Below, in pieces: positions 1 to 9,985 of a DNA stretch of 64,000 nt. Position 1 is the first letter of the stretch. Each line of letters opens with the position of its first letter. The stretch covers positions 282,851 to 346,850 of the forward strand of contig CACVBU010001363.1 of NCBI GenBank assembly GCA_902728285.1, written 5' to 3'. Below the pieces are notes generated by a model. It made no database searches and was not told the DNA's origin. It worked only from the letters and a program-made list of their open reading frames with translations. Made by a program: the position numbers and the translations under genes. The DNA is from Clytia hemisphaerica. Taxonomy: Eukaryota; Cnidaria; Hydrozoa; Leptothecata; Clytiidae.

Positions 1-2
1 TT

Positions 3-383
3 CTTGAAGTTAAAAAGCTAAAAAAACACATTTTGGTAGGCTGCTTATCAAATATCCCTATTGGTGGTGGCACAAACAGGAATGAGAATTTGCATAAGCA
101 GCTAAAAAGTCTAGTAAGAAAAGGGAAAATTAAAACTGAAACCACAGACATTTTTAATCATCTTTTTTATGTACATAACTCAAAGAAGAGCGGCGAAAGG
201 TATGCACACCCTGTTTTTATAAGAGGTGATCCGTGTTTTCCTTCCCAATCAAGGTCATCAACAAACACACCGAGAAGAACAACAACAATGGACATGTTAG
301 TTGAAGGTGTTGTTGAAGAATCAAGAAACAGTTCACTGGAAACACCATCAATCGGTAACACCTTATTTTCACATTTTTTATAA
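3..383 (+). pseudogene. C-terminal end of a DDE-like transposase (runs off the left edge)
   Basis: The frame is open from the window edge and begins with a block reading VGCLSNIPIGGGTNRNENLH, followed by a basic stretch and an HNS motif. A closely similar block (HGCLSGIGPGHGTENNENLH) occurs at about 14,223-14,300 at the end of a second, broken copy that also carries an SADHTFKV block and a TDNCGHD block. The two copies therefore define one transposase-like family whose Glu in the NExLH block may be the third catalytic acid (inference). The tail from about codon 75 is low in recognisable motifs and may be intronic read-through. I cannot assign a named superfamily; KDZ-like and MULE-like are possibilities. 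The 5' part lies outside the window. Confidence 0.5.
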
Positions 384-872
384 GCAATATTGATCCTATC
401 AATAATGATGGATACGTGACACCTTTTTCAAGGTTAAGTCCCCCTAAGAATTAAGGTCTCCCTGAAATCTAAGAGTACCCCTACAAAAGTCCGAGCTGTG
501 AATTTTTTTTTTGGATTCTTGCTGTAATTTGCTGAAGACCCACCGAGGATCAAATCGTGGACATTTTAGTACCCCCTAAAGTGATGGTACCCCCTGAAAT
601 TTCAGACAATTCAAGTCACCAGCTATTTGTAGTATAGTTTCAGGTGCAGCTCCCCCATTCCAAATGGGTTGAACAAAGTTTCTGATAGGGTGCATTTTTG
701 CTTGAAAATTTTAAAAAGGAGAGATTTGGGGACAAACAATGTCAGATGTTTGACCATTATTTTGTGTCTTGCTTAAAAATGTTTAAAAAAATTATAAACA
801 GGGGTCCTAATAAGGTCCAGGGTTTGGAAAAATCTGAAAAGGTTAATCTTTCTGCAAAGTACTTTCATTTCA
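384..872. other. Intron-like spacer with CCCCCT-rich short repeats
   Basis: No coding motif is visible. The stretch carries several copies of short C-tract words (ccccctaa, ccccctga) around 440-600. It ends at 861-872 in a pyrimidine run followed by CAG directly ahead of a long open frame, which fits a 3' splice site. I read it as an intron or inserted repeat between the two coding blocks of the same element. Confidence 0.35.
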
Positions 873-1972
873 GATTGCGTTCCAAAAGCTGTAGTGCAAT
901 TAGCATCCATATGGGAGAAAATAAATGCCACTTTACCAAAAGATGTCTCAAATAGGCTTTATCGTTTTCAAGGTTATGCAAAGTTAATTATTGAAATATG
1001 GAACCCGTCGACCTATTTTGATTTTTGTAAAACAAAAGAAGTATTTCCAGCTATTTTGCAAGTTTTGGCTTTGATGAATCTCGAGGTTGTTGTATCTGAA
1101 GTTGATCCTGAAGAAAGTTTCTTGTACTGTATTTTTGAAGCTATTAAAAAGAAAAATCTTGAAAACAATCTGATTGATATAACCTCCTTAGAAGAAAAAT
1201 ATTTTGCGGAAGTTCGTCAAAAAATCATTGATGTTTTGATTCATGAATACGTTGCTTTACTTATGATGGATACATCAGTTCTGAAGAAAATTGTGCTAAT
1301 TTATTAAGCCAAGGCAAATTAGCTGATGTTTATAGTGCACTTCCTTCAATTGCAGCCAATGCGTTTTCTTTACCAATCATTGTTATCCCCACATGTCATG
1401 AATTGCCGATGCTTCCTGTCATTCCTGATAGTATTGTTACTGATGAGTTTATCTTTGTTCTTTGTGATACAACTACATTTAAATTTCAGCTGCTGGTGAA
1501 GAAAGAAAATAAAAGTGACAAAGAGAAGCACTTTTGTCGTTGTGGCACCAGAATTAAAAAAAAAGAAACATCAGAACCACGATGCGTCAACGCTTTTTTA
1601 TGCTCATGCTTGAAAAACAATGTCTCATGTTCTTCAAAGTGTTCTTTTCGAAATTGTAGAAATGGTAAAGAAGCAAATGAAAGTCAATTTAAAGCTTCAC
1701 GCAGGAAAAGAACAGCAAATCTGATTTCGAAAAATATTGTTAATGAAAATGAAATAGCTCATTCATCCAAGGGTATTAGAGGAGTTCATCACTATGTTTT
1801 GGAAGCCAGCTTGCACATATTATTAAAAGAAATGCACTGCGACTTCATGTCACCTTCAGAGCAATTTTTGGTTTCTAAATTGAAGGAATTTTATGACAGT
1901 ATCAATAATCAATTAATAAAATCTGATATAAATGATCTGAACAACCTCAGTCTTGATAGTGTTAAAAACTGA
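873..1972 (+). pseudogene. TE-type protein with Cys-rich CXC-like module (OTU-like middle, frameshifted)
   Basis: From the putative splice acceptor at 872 a frame runs to about 1,265 and then continues in another frame from 1,265 to the stop at 1,972, so one small indel breaks it near 1,265. The first half has a region (EVDPEESFLYCIF, then about 90 residues on DGYISSEENCANLL and YSALPSIAANAFSLPIIVI) that recalls an OTU-like fold but lacks a clear catalytic Cys; this call is tentative. The second half has a dense Cys cluster: FCRCGTR, then CVNAFLCSCLKN, CSSKC, C and a final NCRNG, the pattern of CXC/CRC-type zinc-binding modules seen in cnidarian transposon proteins. It most likely belongs to the same gene as the transposase tail at 3-383. 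Confidence 0.45.
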
Positions 1973-2207
1973 ATTCACTGGCGCAGGTGCAAAGGCACAG
2001 TCTTACAGCAAAGGTCTTCTGATTCATAGTTTTTTTAAGATTAATTTTAACTATGCAAATTTAACATCACAAAATGTTGCTCCTGGTTGAGTGATAGCTA
2101 AGCAATTTCCACCATTTCTGTCCTTTAAGGGGCTGCTCCTAAAAACTTCTTTTACTAACCTTGTTTGCCTTTATTAATATGCCACAATTTTGTCTGCAAT
2201 TAATAAA

Positions 2208-2869
2208 CTCGGGTAAATTAATGCGTGTCCAAATTTTCGTTAATTCTTCGGACCCATCATCACCCCTCCTAGCATAATAAATTATACCTTTAAAGAAGCG
2301 CATTACAATGTAGAACATGAAAATCGGTGTTACTTAAATTTAGGTTTTGCCAATTTTGCGAAAAACCGCAAAAACCAAAAAATGCTGACGTCAGCAAAAC
2401 TTGTTTTTTAAATAACTCCAGTTTGGCTAATGGTATGAACATGAAATTTGGACCAAAGTTGCATATCAGTAATAAAAACATTTTTGCATAATCATTTTTT
2501 TCAAATTTTGCTGACGTCAGCAGAAATCAGCAAAATACGAAAATTTGCAATAAAGTGCAGACGTCAGCAACATTTCAAAAGATTTTTTTTCTCAAAATGA
2601 TCCTTTTAATGATGTGCAACTTTGGTCCAAATATCATGTTCATACCATTAGCCAAACTAGACTATTTAAAAAACAAGTTTTGCTGACGTCAGCATTTTTT
2701 GGTTTTTGCGGTTTTTCGCAAAATTGGCAAAACCTAAATTTAAGTAACACCGATTTTCATGTTCTATATCGTGATGCGCTTCTTTAAAGGTATAATTTAT
2801 TATGCTAGGAGGGGTGATGATCGGTCCGAAGAATTAACGAAAATTTTGACACGCATTAATTTACCCGAG
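2208..2869. repeat. Near-perfect foldback element with CRE-type palindromes
   Basis: The arms 2,208-2,468 and about 2,611-2,869 are reverse complements with only a handful of differences over about 260 bp. Outer ends read CTCGGGTAAATTAATGCG and its complement. The arms and the loop contain four copies of GCTGACGTCAGC or close variants (about 2,387, 2,508, 2,561 and 2,679), each with a TGACGTCA-like core. No clear target duplication flanks the ends. There is no coding capacity; short frames over the arms are by-products. It is a foldback MITE of unassigned superfamily. Confidence 0.85.
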
Positions 2870-3520
2870 AACGCCATAGAGGTTTGGCTCATGCCAAATG
2901 TTGGCCTCAAATTTATTAGTTTTTCAGGATTCATCCTTCTCATCTCAGGATATAGTGCACTTTCTGGCATTTGTTTTGTATTTTCAATAAAATAAGACTT
3001 TATAATGACTTTCTAAGAGTTTTTTCCCTTTGAGTATATATTTATCATCATCATCTTTTTGGTTCATTTTAACACCTATCTTCAATAGTCCTACTTCACA
3101 TTTTTATCCGTTTCCTTTCCATCAGACTATGAAATCTGAAAATCTGATTTAGTCTATTTTTATAATACCAGTTATTAATACATTGCTTACTTCCAAAAAT
3201 AAGTCTCCTGATTTTTCTTTTTTAGCTAGAGATAAAATTAAAAAAAATGTCAGGAGAAGAAAAGAAGGCAAAGACGAGGTGATGATTTGAATGAGTTGAT
3301 TTTGAAATCTCTTTAGAACCTTTTGATTAAAGTCCCAAAAAGGACAGTGGTGCCTCTTTACAGTCTACAATAACTATATCGAATACAATGTGTAGGTTAA
3401 TTTTTGAAAAACAAAACTTTTTAAAGTAAGCCTAGAACTAACTGTGAACATTTTTGGCTAACCAAAGAACAAGCCAGATTCGTTCCATTGAGCACTTTCT
3501 TATAATATATTTTGATTCAG
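2870..3520 (+). other. Spacer with one possible small exon (3,228-3,281)
   Basis: A pyrimidine run ending in TTTTTTAG at 3,227 is followed by an open stretch of about 54 nt rich in Lys, Arg and Glu codons and then GAG|GTGATG, a plausible donor at 3,282. Nothing else is recognisable. The exon call rests only on splice-like borders. Confidence 0.2.
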
Positions 3521-3688
3521 GAAATTAATTGACGAACTTGAGATTCAAAATGGGGCGCTAAACCTTGATGGGCGGAAGCTCACCAATTGGATCCCTGTAG
3601 TTGTTGGTGTGGTGTACAACAATGGCACCTTAGAAGGGTTTATTATACAATATAACCCAAATACAGTGGAAGATGTTGAAAAGAGAAA
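3521..3688 (+). other. Putative internal exon of an unrecognised gene
   Basis: An acceptor TTTGATTCAG ends at 3,520 and a donor GTGAGC begins at 3,689. The 168-nt stretch between is open in one frame and reads as a compact domain-like peptide including LNLDGRKLTNWIPVVVGVVY and EGFIIQYNP. I do not recognise it. It could be an exon of a host gene or of a transposon gene whose other exons were lost. No partner exon is convincing downstream. Confidence 0.3.
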
Positions 3689-4269
3689 GTGAGCTTTTTT
3701 CATTATAATAGCCTCAGATTTTACGTTTATTGAATTTATTAAATTTTAGTGATGTATATTCAACTGGGCTTTGCCTCATCACCTCAACTGTTACTTACTG
3801 AATAGTTGCTTAAAATTCAGCCTTTTTAGGTTGTATATTTCAGAAATTGATGTCACTCAACAAATTTGGTGATGATTGAGTATCTTTGACTGCCATTTTG
3901 GCAGTTGTTTAGCGATTTAAATTTATCGTTTATCGAATAACTGTTTATTATTCCCTTGTGTATTTGCATGGAGGTGAAAAAACACATGGAGAATAAACGT
4001 CTCTGTAATAGCTTTGAATGGTCATTTAATTCTTTATGAATGTTATTGAATTCAGCCATAGTGAGCAGAGGGGTATCAAGTCCCCGCTTAAAAATGGCAC
4101 CCCCTATTTTTTCGACCTTTTACGCACAAACTCTTACAATCTCTAACTATATTCCAAGGTTATTAAAATGAAGAATACGATAATATGAATCTGATGGCAG
4201 AAATTACTTTTTAACATATACAGAAAGATAATTAAGATACCAATAATGTTAGCTAGTCAATATGAAAAG
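3689..4269. other. AT-rich stretch without recognisable features
   Basis: Only short frames are present on both strands. A small GC-richer patch around 4,064-4,125 (ccccgc, gcaccccc words) resembles pieces of the C-rich MITE just downstream. I see nothing else. Confidence 0.4.
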
Positions 4270-4432
4270 TCAAATCTTCCAAGCCCCCCCCCCCTTAAAA
4301 AATTAACCCCTTTTTTTTTGTCAAAGCCACCCCTTTCATTTGAAATTTTCACAAGCCCCTTCTTGGGGGCCCCTTCTTCTAAATTCAGTAAAATTCTCAA
4401 CCCCCCTTTTTTTAAAGGGGGAGGGGGTGCCC
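4270..4432. repeat. C-rich inverted-repeat fragment, possible MITE
   Basis: A run of C residues followed by TTAAAAAA near 4,278 is mirrored by TTTTTTTAAAGGGGGAGGGGG near 4,410-4,430, with further cccc/gggg words between. The symmetry is imperfect and no target duplication is visible, so the boundaries are approximate. Confidence 0.35.
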
Positions 4433-4669
4433 ACTATGTCAGCTTTCTTTGAATACCCATCATTGAAAGAAAAATCAGTCAAAAAATAGATTATAAGAAC
4501 TAAAGTGTGAGATATTTGGAGATGTTTTGCGAATTGAAACCTACATAATTTCAAGAGGAATGCTTGTTTAATTTCATTAAAATGTATTTTATTATTATTA
4601 TTATTATTATAATGTAACAAAGTTCTAGGCGCACGAGGGCCTCTGGAACTGATCGTGATTATACGTATT

Positions 4670-5158
4670 TTACAATTGTCTTGTGTTGAATATTTTCGGG
4701 TGTTTACTCCATGCAGTGTTGAGTCTTTCTTTGAAGACTTTGACTGTCTTTGACTCAGCGACATCTTTTGGCAATTTATTCCAGGTTGGTATAGTTCGAT
4801 AAAAGAAGGAATTCGTTTGTACACCACGGAGTCCATCGCTTCCAAAGTTTGGAATCATCTCAAAGTTGTGCCTTCTGTTTGGTCGCGTTCGACGGGCTAT
4901 CTTGTTTGGGATGGTATCTTTTTCGTAATAGTTGATGTGCTTGTAAAGTTGGACCATGTCACAAAAGTGTCTTCTAAACTCGAGCGTAGGAAGATCTAAT
5001 TCACGCAATCGTTCTTCATAAGACATATCACGACATTTTTGAACAAGTTTTGTTGCCCGTCTTTGTACTCCTTCAATCAGATTTACGTGTTTACGTAGAA
5101 ACGGAGACCATACTGACTGAGCGTACTCCAGATGCGGGCGAACAAACGCACAATACAA
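4670..5158 (-). pseudogene. LINE ORF2 C-terminal domain
   Basis: This frame begins with the VRPHLEYAQSVWSP motif shared by CR1-like elements and continues with EGVQRRATKLV, EERLRELDLPTLEFRR, FCDMVQLYKHIN and TIPTWNKLPKDVAES. It ends at a stop at 4,670 shortly before the 3' UTR. It is the ordinary C-terminal part of the ORF2 protein, offset by one frame from the RT part. Confidence 0.8.
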
Positions 5159-5846
5159 TGTTTTTAAATGTACTTGTACTCATATTTACAAATCCTCGAT
5201 TGATTATGCCAAGTATCGCGTTTGCTTCTTTGACTTGCTTTGCAATGTGTTCTTCAAATGTAAGTTCTGAGTCAATGAGGATTCCAAGATCTTTTTCTTC
5301 AAAGACGTGTTCCAATTGGCGTCCATCTAGGGAATATGGATGAGCATGTTTGATGTTTCCAAACTTTCCTAGCGTCAGAACGTGACACTTTTCAGGATGG
5401 AATAGTAATAGCCAGTCTTTCGACCATTCTACAAGTGTGTCTATATCATTCTGAAGGGAAACAGAGTCTTCGATGCAATTGACTTCTTTGAAGATTTTGG
5501 TATCATCAGCAAACAGTAGGATCAATGAGATGACCTTTTCAGGAAGATCATTGATGTATAGCACGAACAGCATTGGTCCCAGTACACTACCCTGTGGAAT
5601 ACCACTCACTACAGGGTCTGTAGTCGAGAAGGACTGGTTCACTTTTACTGATTGAGTTCGACCTGTTAGAAATGACGTTATCCATTTTAAGATTGAACCG
5701 TTGATGCCATATGCTGATAGTTTCTTGCATAGTCGACGGTGGGGTACAGTGTCGAAAGCCTTCGCAAAATCGAAGTAGACACTATCAACAACGTTTCCTT
5801 TAGAGATGCTCTCATAACATTTATCCAGATAGTAATGAGCCTTCAA
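5091..5846 (-). pseudogene. LINE reverse transcriptase, palm domain
   Basis: The frame contains VYFDFAKAFDTVPHRRL (RT block with the first catalytic Asp), SGIPQGSVLGPMLFVLYIND, and LLFADDTKIF holding the catalytic FADD. It continues with DWLLLFHPEKCHVLTLG and EKDLGILIDSELTF of the thumb region. The N-terminal RT blocks are missing because of the deletion at the upstream junction. The frame is lost near 5,155 and the protein goes on in a second frame (VRPHLEYAQSVWSPF). A second fragment of a similar RT is present at 41,655-42,790. Confidence 0.85.
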
Positions 5847-6774
5847 CTAAAGATTTGTTCATGATTACAGCCAAGGGTAGAGACAGATAGTCAGATAATT
5901 CCGCTAGTATCCTAGGGTGTATTTCGTCTGGACCGAATGACTTATTATGGTTGAGCTCTTTCAATCGATTCTGTACCATCTCCTCAGAGATATGAATATC
6001 TCTGATGGATGAATCAGTTCTCTTTTCAAATGCAGGAAGCTCACCTACTGCTTCTTTTGTGAATACACTGCAGAACTGTCGTTGAAGTATATTAGCTTTT
6101 TCGTGATCTTCATGCTTTAACGAGGTTTTGACATTTGGTGATTCAAGTAGTGATGAAACTGTACTAGAAGATTTCATCTTGTTACGCACATGTGACCAGA
6201 AGATCTTCGGTTTGGTCTTTGCGTTATCACAAATTCTTTGTTCGTAGTTCCTGTGAGCTTGCTTCATCAATTTGCTCACTCTGTTTCTTACAGGGGTGTA
6301 TTTTGCTCGATTGTATTCTTTTTCTTCGGGCGATGATTTCATCCATTTCCGATGGAGGCGTCTCTTCTCTGCTATTTCTTTCCGAAGTTGAACTCCAATA
6401 GGTATTTTACCTTTCTTCCTCCAGTTTTGACCACCGATGATCTTTATGGGTACAAAACGGTTTCGTATATCCAAAATCTTCTTTCGGAAAAGCTGCCAAA
6501 GCTCCTCGGTTGACTTAGAATCAGCCATCTCCGGGAATTGCTTGTACCAATCATCAGAGTTGAGATCTTGTTTCATTGCTTCAAAGTCTGCGTCCTCGTA
6601 CTTGTATCTTTCTGATTTAGGTTTCAATACAGCATCACATTTGATAGTGAAGGTCAAGCAACTATGATCGCTTAAACACAAAGGACTGAGATACTCTAGA
6701 CATAGAGCTTGGTTAGCTTCACCTGTTAGAATGAGATCGACTAAAGATGGGTCGTCAGTCCCACGGCACCTGGT
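5821..6774 (-). pseudogene. LINE ORF2, end of endonuclease and linker to RT
   Basis: Starting from the SDH motif of the endonuclease, this frame runs through the linker typical of CR1-like ORF2 proteins: a basic segment (RNRVSKLMKQAHRNYEQRI), PKIFWSHVRNKMKS, and the start of the RT domain with NHNKSFGPDEIHPRIL and MNKSLVEG. The residues that should follow, the WK-NV-P and NYRP-SL blocks, are absent. The sequence instead joins to YYLDKCYESISKG, which belongs well inside the RT. An internal deletion of roughly 200 bp therefore lies near 5,835. Confidence 0.75.
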
Positions 6775-7552
6775 TGGTTTCTTCTACACTTTGGTGGAGA
6801 AAGGAGTCGCGAAGGGCATCAAGAAATTTTTCTTCTTTACTTTCCTCGAGATGTGGCGTCGTCCAATTTTTCCAATTGATTGTTGGGAAGTTAAAGTCCC
6901 CGACAAAGCATTTATGAGAGTATTTGTTGTTTGAAGCGATATCTTTGATTAGATGATTCAACTTGTTGTTGTTATTTTCAGCTGACGTGTCATTGTTCGT
7001 AGGGGAGCGATAGATACAGGAGAAGACCAGGAGATCGTTTCCGGATAGACGAATTTCGATTGTGGATACTTCATTGAAATTGACTTGGTTCATTGATTGG
7101 TTGACATCGGTGACCAAATGTTTGATCGATGAATGAGCAAGAATAATTATCCCGCGACCGATGCCAGTGGTCATGTTCGTATGACTGACACATTTATAAT
7201 GTTTAAGCTCGTGTTCGTGTAGCTCTCGCAGTCCATCGTGCTTTGGTTTCACCTCACATATCGCAATGATGTGGGGATGATGTTTCTCTACATCAAGCAC
7301 CAGTTGTCGCTTCTTCTCAGGTGTTAGCGTGTCGGCGTTGCAATAAAAGATCCTGATTTCGTTTATCTTTATTTCAACATCATCTACTTGATTTACGTTA
7401 TGGTTTTCTTGAATTATTGTTCTCCGATTGTTTTCGTTTGAGCAAGATTCTTGGCGAATACTACATTCTTCGTGTCTGTCTTCTTTGTTTGGGATCTGAT
7501 TTTGACCTTGATGATGTCGAATCCGTTTTTTGAGTCCCCTCGAACTCTCCAT
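6755..7552 (-). pseudogene. LINE ORF2, apurinic endonuclease domain
   Basis: After a charged N-terminus the frame shows an exonuclease-endonuclease-phosphatase fold signature: IRIFYCNADTL at the start, AICEVKPKHDG around the usual metal-binding Glu, CIYRSPT, and FVGDFNFPTINW containing the conserved GDFN. The frame ends in a stop at about 6,755, but the same protein continues in another frame across 6,774-6,680 (DDPSLVDLILTGEANQ, then SDHSCLTF with the conserved SDH), so a one-base shift separates the parts. This domain nicks target DNA in APE-type LINEs. Confidence 0.8.
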
Positions 7553-7970
7553 TTATAGATATCAGAGTTATCATTCTCATTTCTAGTTTTAGCTTTGAAC
7601 GATAGTTCCCTTACGTTCTTTCTTTCATCTGGTGTTAGATCTTCAGTTATACTCGTTGTCTTGTATTTAGGTCAGAAAACTTTGTACTTTAATCGGTTAT
7701 ACTTTTCCAAGCAATTTTTTTGTGAATTTAGGGTGGTTTTAATTGAAAGTCTCTCACAAATATCTCAATGTTTAAAGTTAGTAGGAGCTGTTTTAAATTT
7801 TTTGTATGTGATAGGTTGAAGGTTGTCAATCATGTATATCTAAAAATATTCAAAATTTATGGGCGGTTTTACAAGAAGGAACGCTTAGAAATAAGGAATT
7901 TTCTGTTTACTTTTGCAAGTTTGTCTCGTTTTTTATTAATAAATGTGTTATATTTCAATTCAACAAAAGT
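7553..7970. other. Probable 5' portion or flank of the minus-strand LINE
   Basis: No ORF1-like coding sequence is visible. The stretch is bounded on the right by the 8-bp target duplication of the next element. It may hold a truncated 5' UTR of the LINE, but nothing in the sequence proves it. Confidence 0.3.
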
Positions 7971-8505
7971 ACGGTTTGTGTAAACCGCAGGTTAAAAGTC
8001 ACAGGTTACAGGTCACAGGTCAGTGATGACAGGTTGACTCTAATCAATGTCACTGCAGAGGAAAATGCTTGGAAAACACAAAGAATTATCAAAAACATAA
8101 TTCTCAAGCAATTTCATATAAAACCATTTCAAACATCAAAATTTAACCATGTGCTTTTAGCGATCTTTTGCAGTTTGCGCCGTGTATAACGCAGACCAGA
8201 AAATATTTGAAACCATATTATACGTATAACAGGTATATATATTACATATTGTAATGTTTGTAATGTTATATGATGGTTACATATAATAAAACACATCGCT
8301 CTAAAACTACCTTCTCAGAGATCCACGAGCTTCTGATTGGTGTAATTTTATATCCAGCCATATTGTTATCATCACATTCGGTATGCTAAATATTTTTGGT
8401 GTTTTTCTCTTGTAAGACATGATATTTTGTGATTCTGTCAATATTTTTGTCAAAAATTGTCATTAAGTCATTAAAATAACAATTGAATGATTAATTAGTT
8501 TCATC

Positions 8506-8759
8506 CAGTGCCGTAGTAACTGGGGGGACAAGGGGGGCTATGTGCCCCCCTAATAATCCTAATAATCAAAAATGGTTATTTGCAAAATGCAAAGTTTTTC
8601 TTTTTTAATTTGTCATAATTGTCACAATTGAGTGCATTTTCAAGCTATCTAGAGCTCAAATTTTCAAAATCCCCCCCTCGGCCCAAACCATGGTTGGCCC
8701 TCGCGGTGTCACTAAACTTCAGCCCCCCCCCAGTATGGAAATGCTTCCTACGGCACTGA
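8506..8759. mobile_element. Short TIR element (CAGTGCCGTAG ends) nested in a direct repeat
   Basis: The ends CAGTGCCGTAG (8,506) and CTACGGCACTG (to 8,758) are inverted repeats, with G-rich then C-rich tracts just inside. It splits one copy of the local direct repeat. The uninterrupted copy at about 10,785 (ttccatccttctaaaacc) shows the empty site and suggests a duplication of only about 3 bp (ATC), so a hAT assignment is not supported despite the hAT-like terminus. Confidence 0.6.
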
Positions 8760-9324
8760 ATCCTTCTAAAACCACTCACTTAGGGACCTCACAAGCTTCT
8801 GATTGGTGCCGTTTTATATCCATTCACACTATCAACATCACATTGTGTATTCAGTGAAAATTCGAAGCACTTTTCTCTTTCTCAATTTTAAATTGAGTTT
8901 TGAAACTCAATATTTGAAGAAAAAAATTTTTTTGAGTCATAAAAAGTCGTTTTGTTGATTTACTAAGAAGGCCGCTAGAAATATGTCCCATTTTCTGATC
9001 AATTTTTCCTTTATACACGTTTGTTTTTTTTAAGAAACACACTTTTAAGAAACATGAGGCTCAGAATGCCTAAAAACTAAGAAACATCTAAGAAACATAC
9101 TGAGGCTGAGAATGAGAAAATAGCATTTTTCAATTCGTTTTTTTTTAAGAACCTTCCAATCAAGGTTCCAGAAATATACATACATAACAGTTAGAAACAC
9201 TTGAGAAAGTCAGAAAATCAATATAGAAGATAGGAAAGTACCGTAGATTAGTCAATTAGACTATTGTATTATCGACATGCGTCCTTTAAGCTTGACAAAG
9301 TTTAGAAACATCTAAGAAACATTT

Positions 9325-9985
9325 TTGGCATTTTCTCAAGATTTCATCATTAGTTTTTTCTGATTTTTTTGCACAAAGATGCGTATTAGCAATGCCCAAA
9401 ACTTGGCCGAGTCCGATTTTTGAGAAAAAATCTTTTCCGGTCGAAAATGCCGGAAATATGTCGGAAATCGCCGTTTTTGCAGATTTTCATCGGACTTTTT
9501 CCTTATATTTCGTTGTTTTTTCATGTCCACGATCAAGCATGATTCAATTGTCAATAAAACTGATTTTTGAAGCCGGAACTTTCTAAAAATCGCCGGAACA
9601 GCCGATTTTCGCCGGAAAAACGGTATTTGTTGAATTTCTTGAGCTTTACTTTATATTTTTTCATGAAATTTTGCACACTGATGTAAAATGTCAATACCTA
9701 AATTGTGACGAAGCCCGATTTTCGAAAAAAATTCATTTCCGGTCGAAAATGCCGGAAATATGCCGGAAAAACTGTTTTTTGGCATTTTCTCGAATTTTTA
9801 GTTTTAGTTTTTTCTGATTTTTTTGCAGAAAGATGCGTATTCGCAATGCTCAAAACATGGCCGAGTTTGATTTTTGAGAAAATTTTTTCCTTATTTTTCT
9901 ATGTTTTTCACACAAAAACATTATTGATAACAATGCTCACCATCAAGCATGATTCAATTGTCAATAAAACTGATTTTTGCGACCA
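9325..9985. repeat. Two long direct repeats rich in GCCGGAAA words
   Basis: A block beginning ggcattttctc and containing GATGCGTATT-GCAATGC, GGCCGAGT and CAAGCATGATTCAATTGTCA occurs at about 9,325-9,575 and again at about 9,779-9,985, with a more diverged partial copy at about 9,655-9,775 that keeps TTTCCGGTCGAAAATGCCGG. Open frames over this region are repeat by-products. No function is evident. Confidence 0.6.

Larger units (their letters stand above)
4588..7552 (-). mobile_element. Decayed CR1-like non-LTR retrotransposon
   Basis: Read on the minus strand this is a LINE in the order endonuclease (7,552-6,755), linker (to 5,821), reverse transcriptase (to about 5,091), C-terminal domain (to 4,670), then a short 3' UTR and a (TAA)n-type tail at about 4,611-4,588. 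A simple trinucleotide tail fits the CR1/L2 group. The reading frame is broken at about 6,770, at the RT deletion near 5,835, and at about 5,155. The copy therefore cannot encode an intact polyprotein. The 5' end is not defined and may lie anywhere up to about 7,970. Confidence 0.85.

Noticed and set aside
7972-8036. Telomere-like repeat (GGTTACAGGTC units)
   Set aside because: Not a known telomere motif, degenerate, and repeated in inverted form at the other end of a mobile element.
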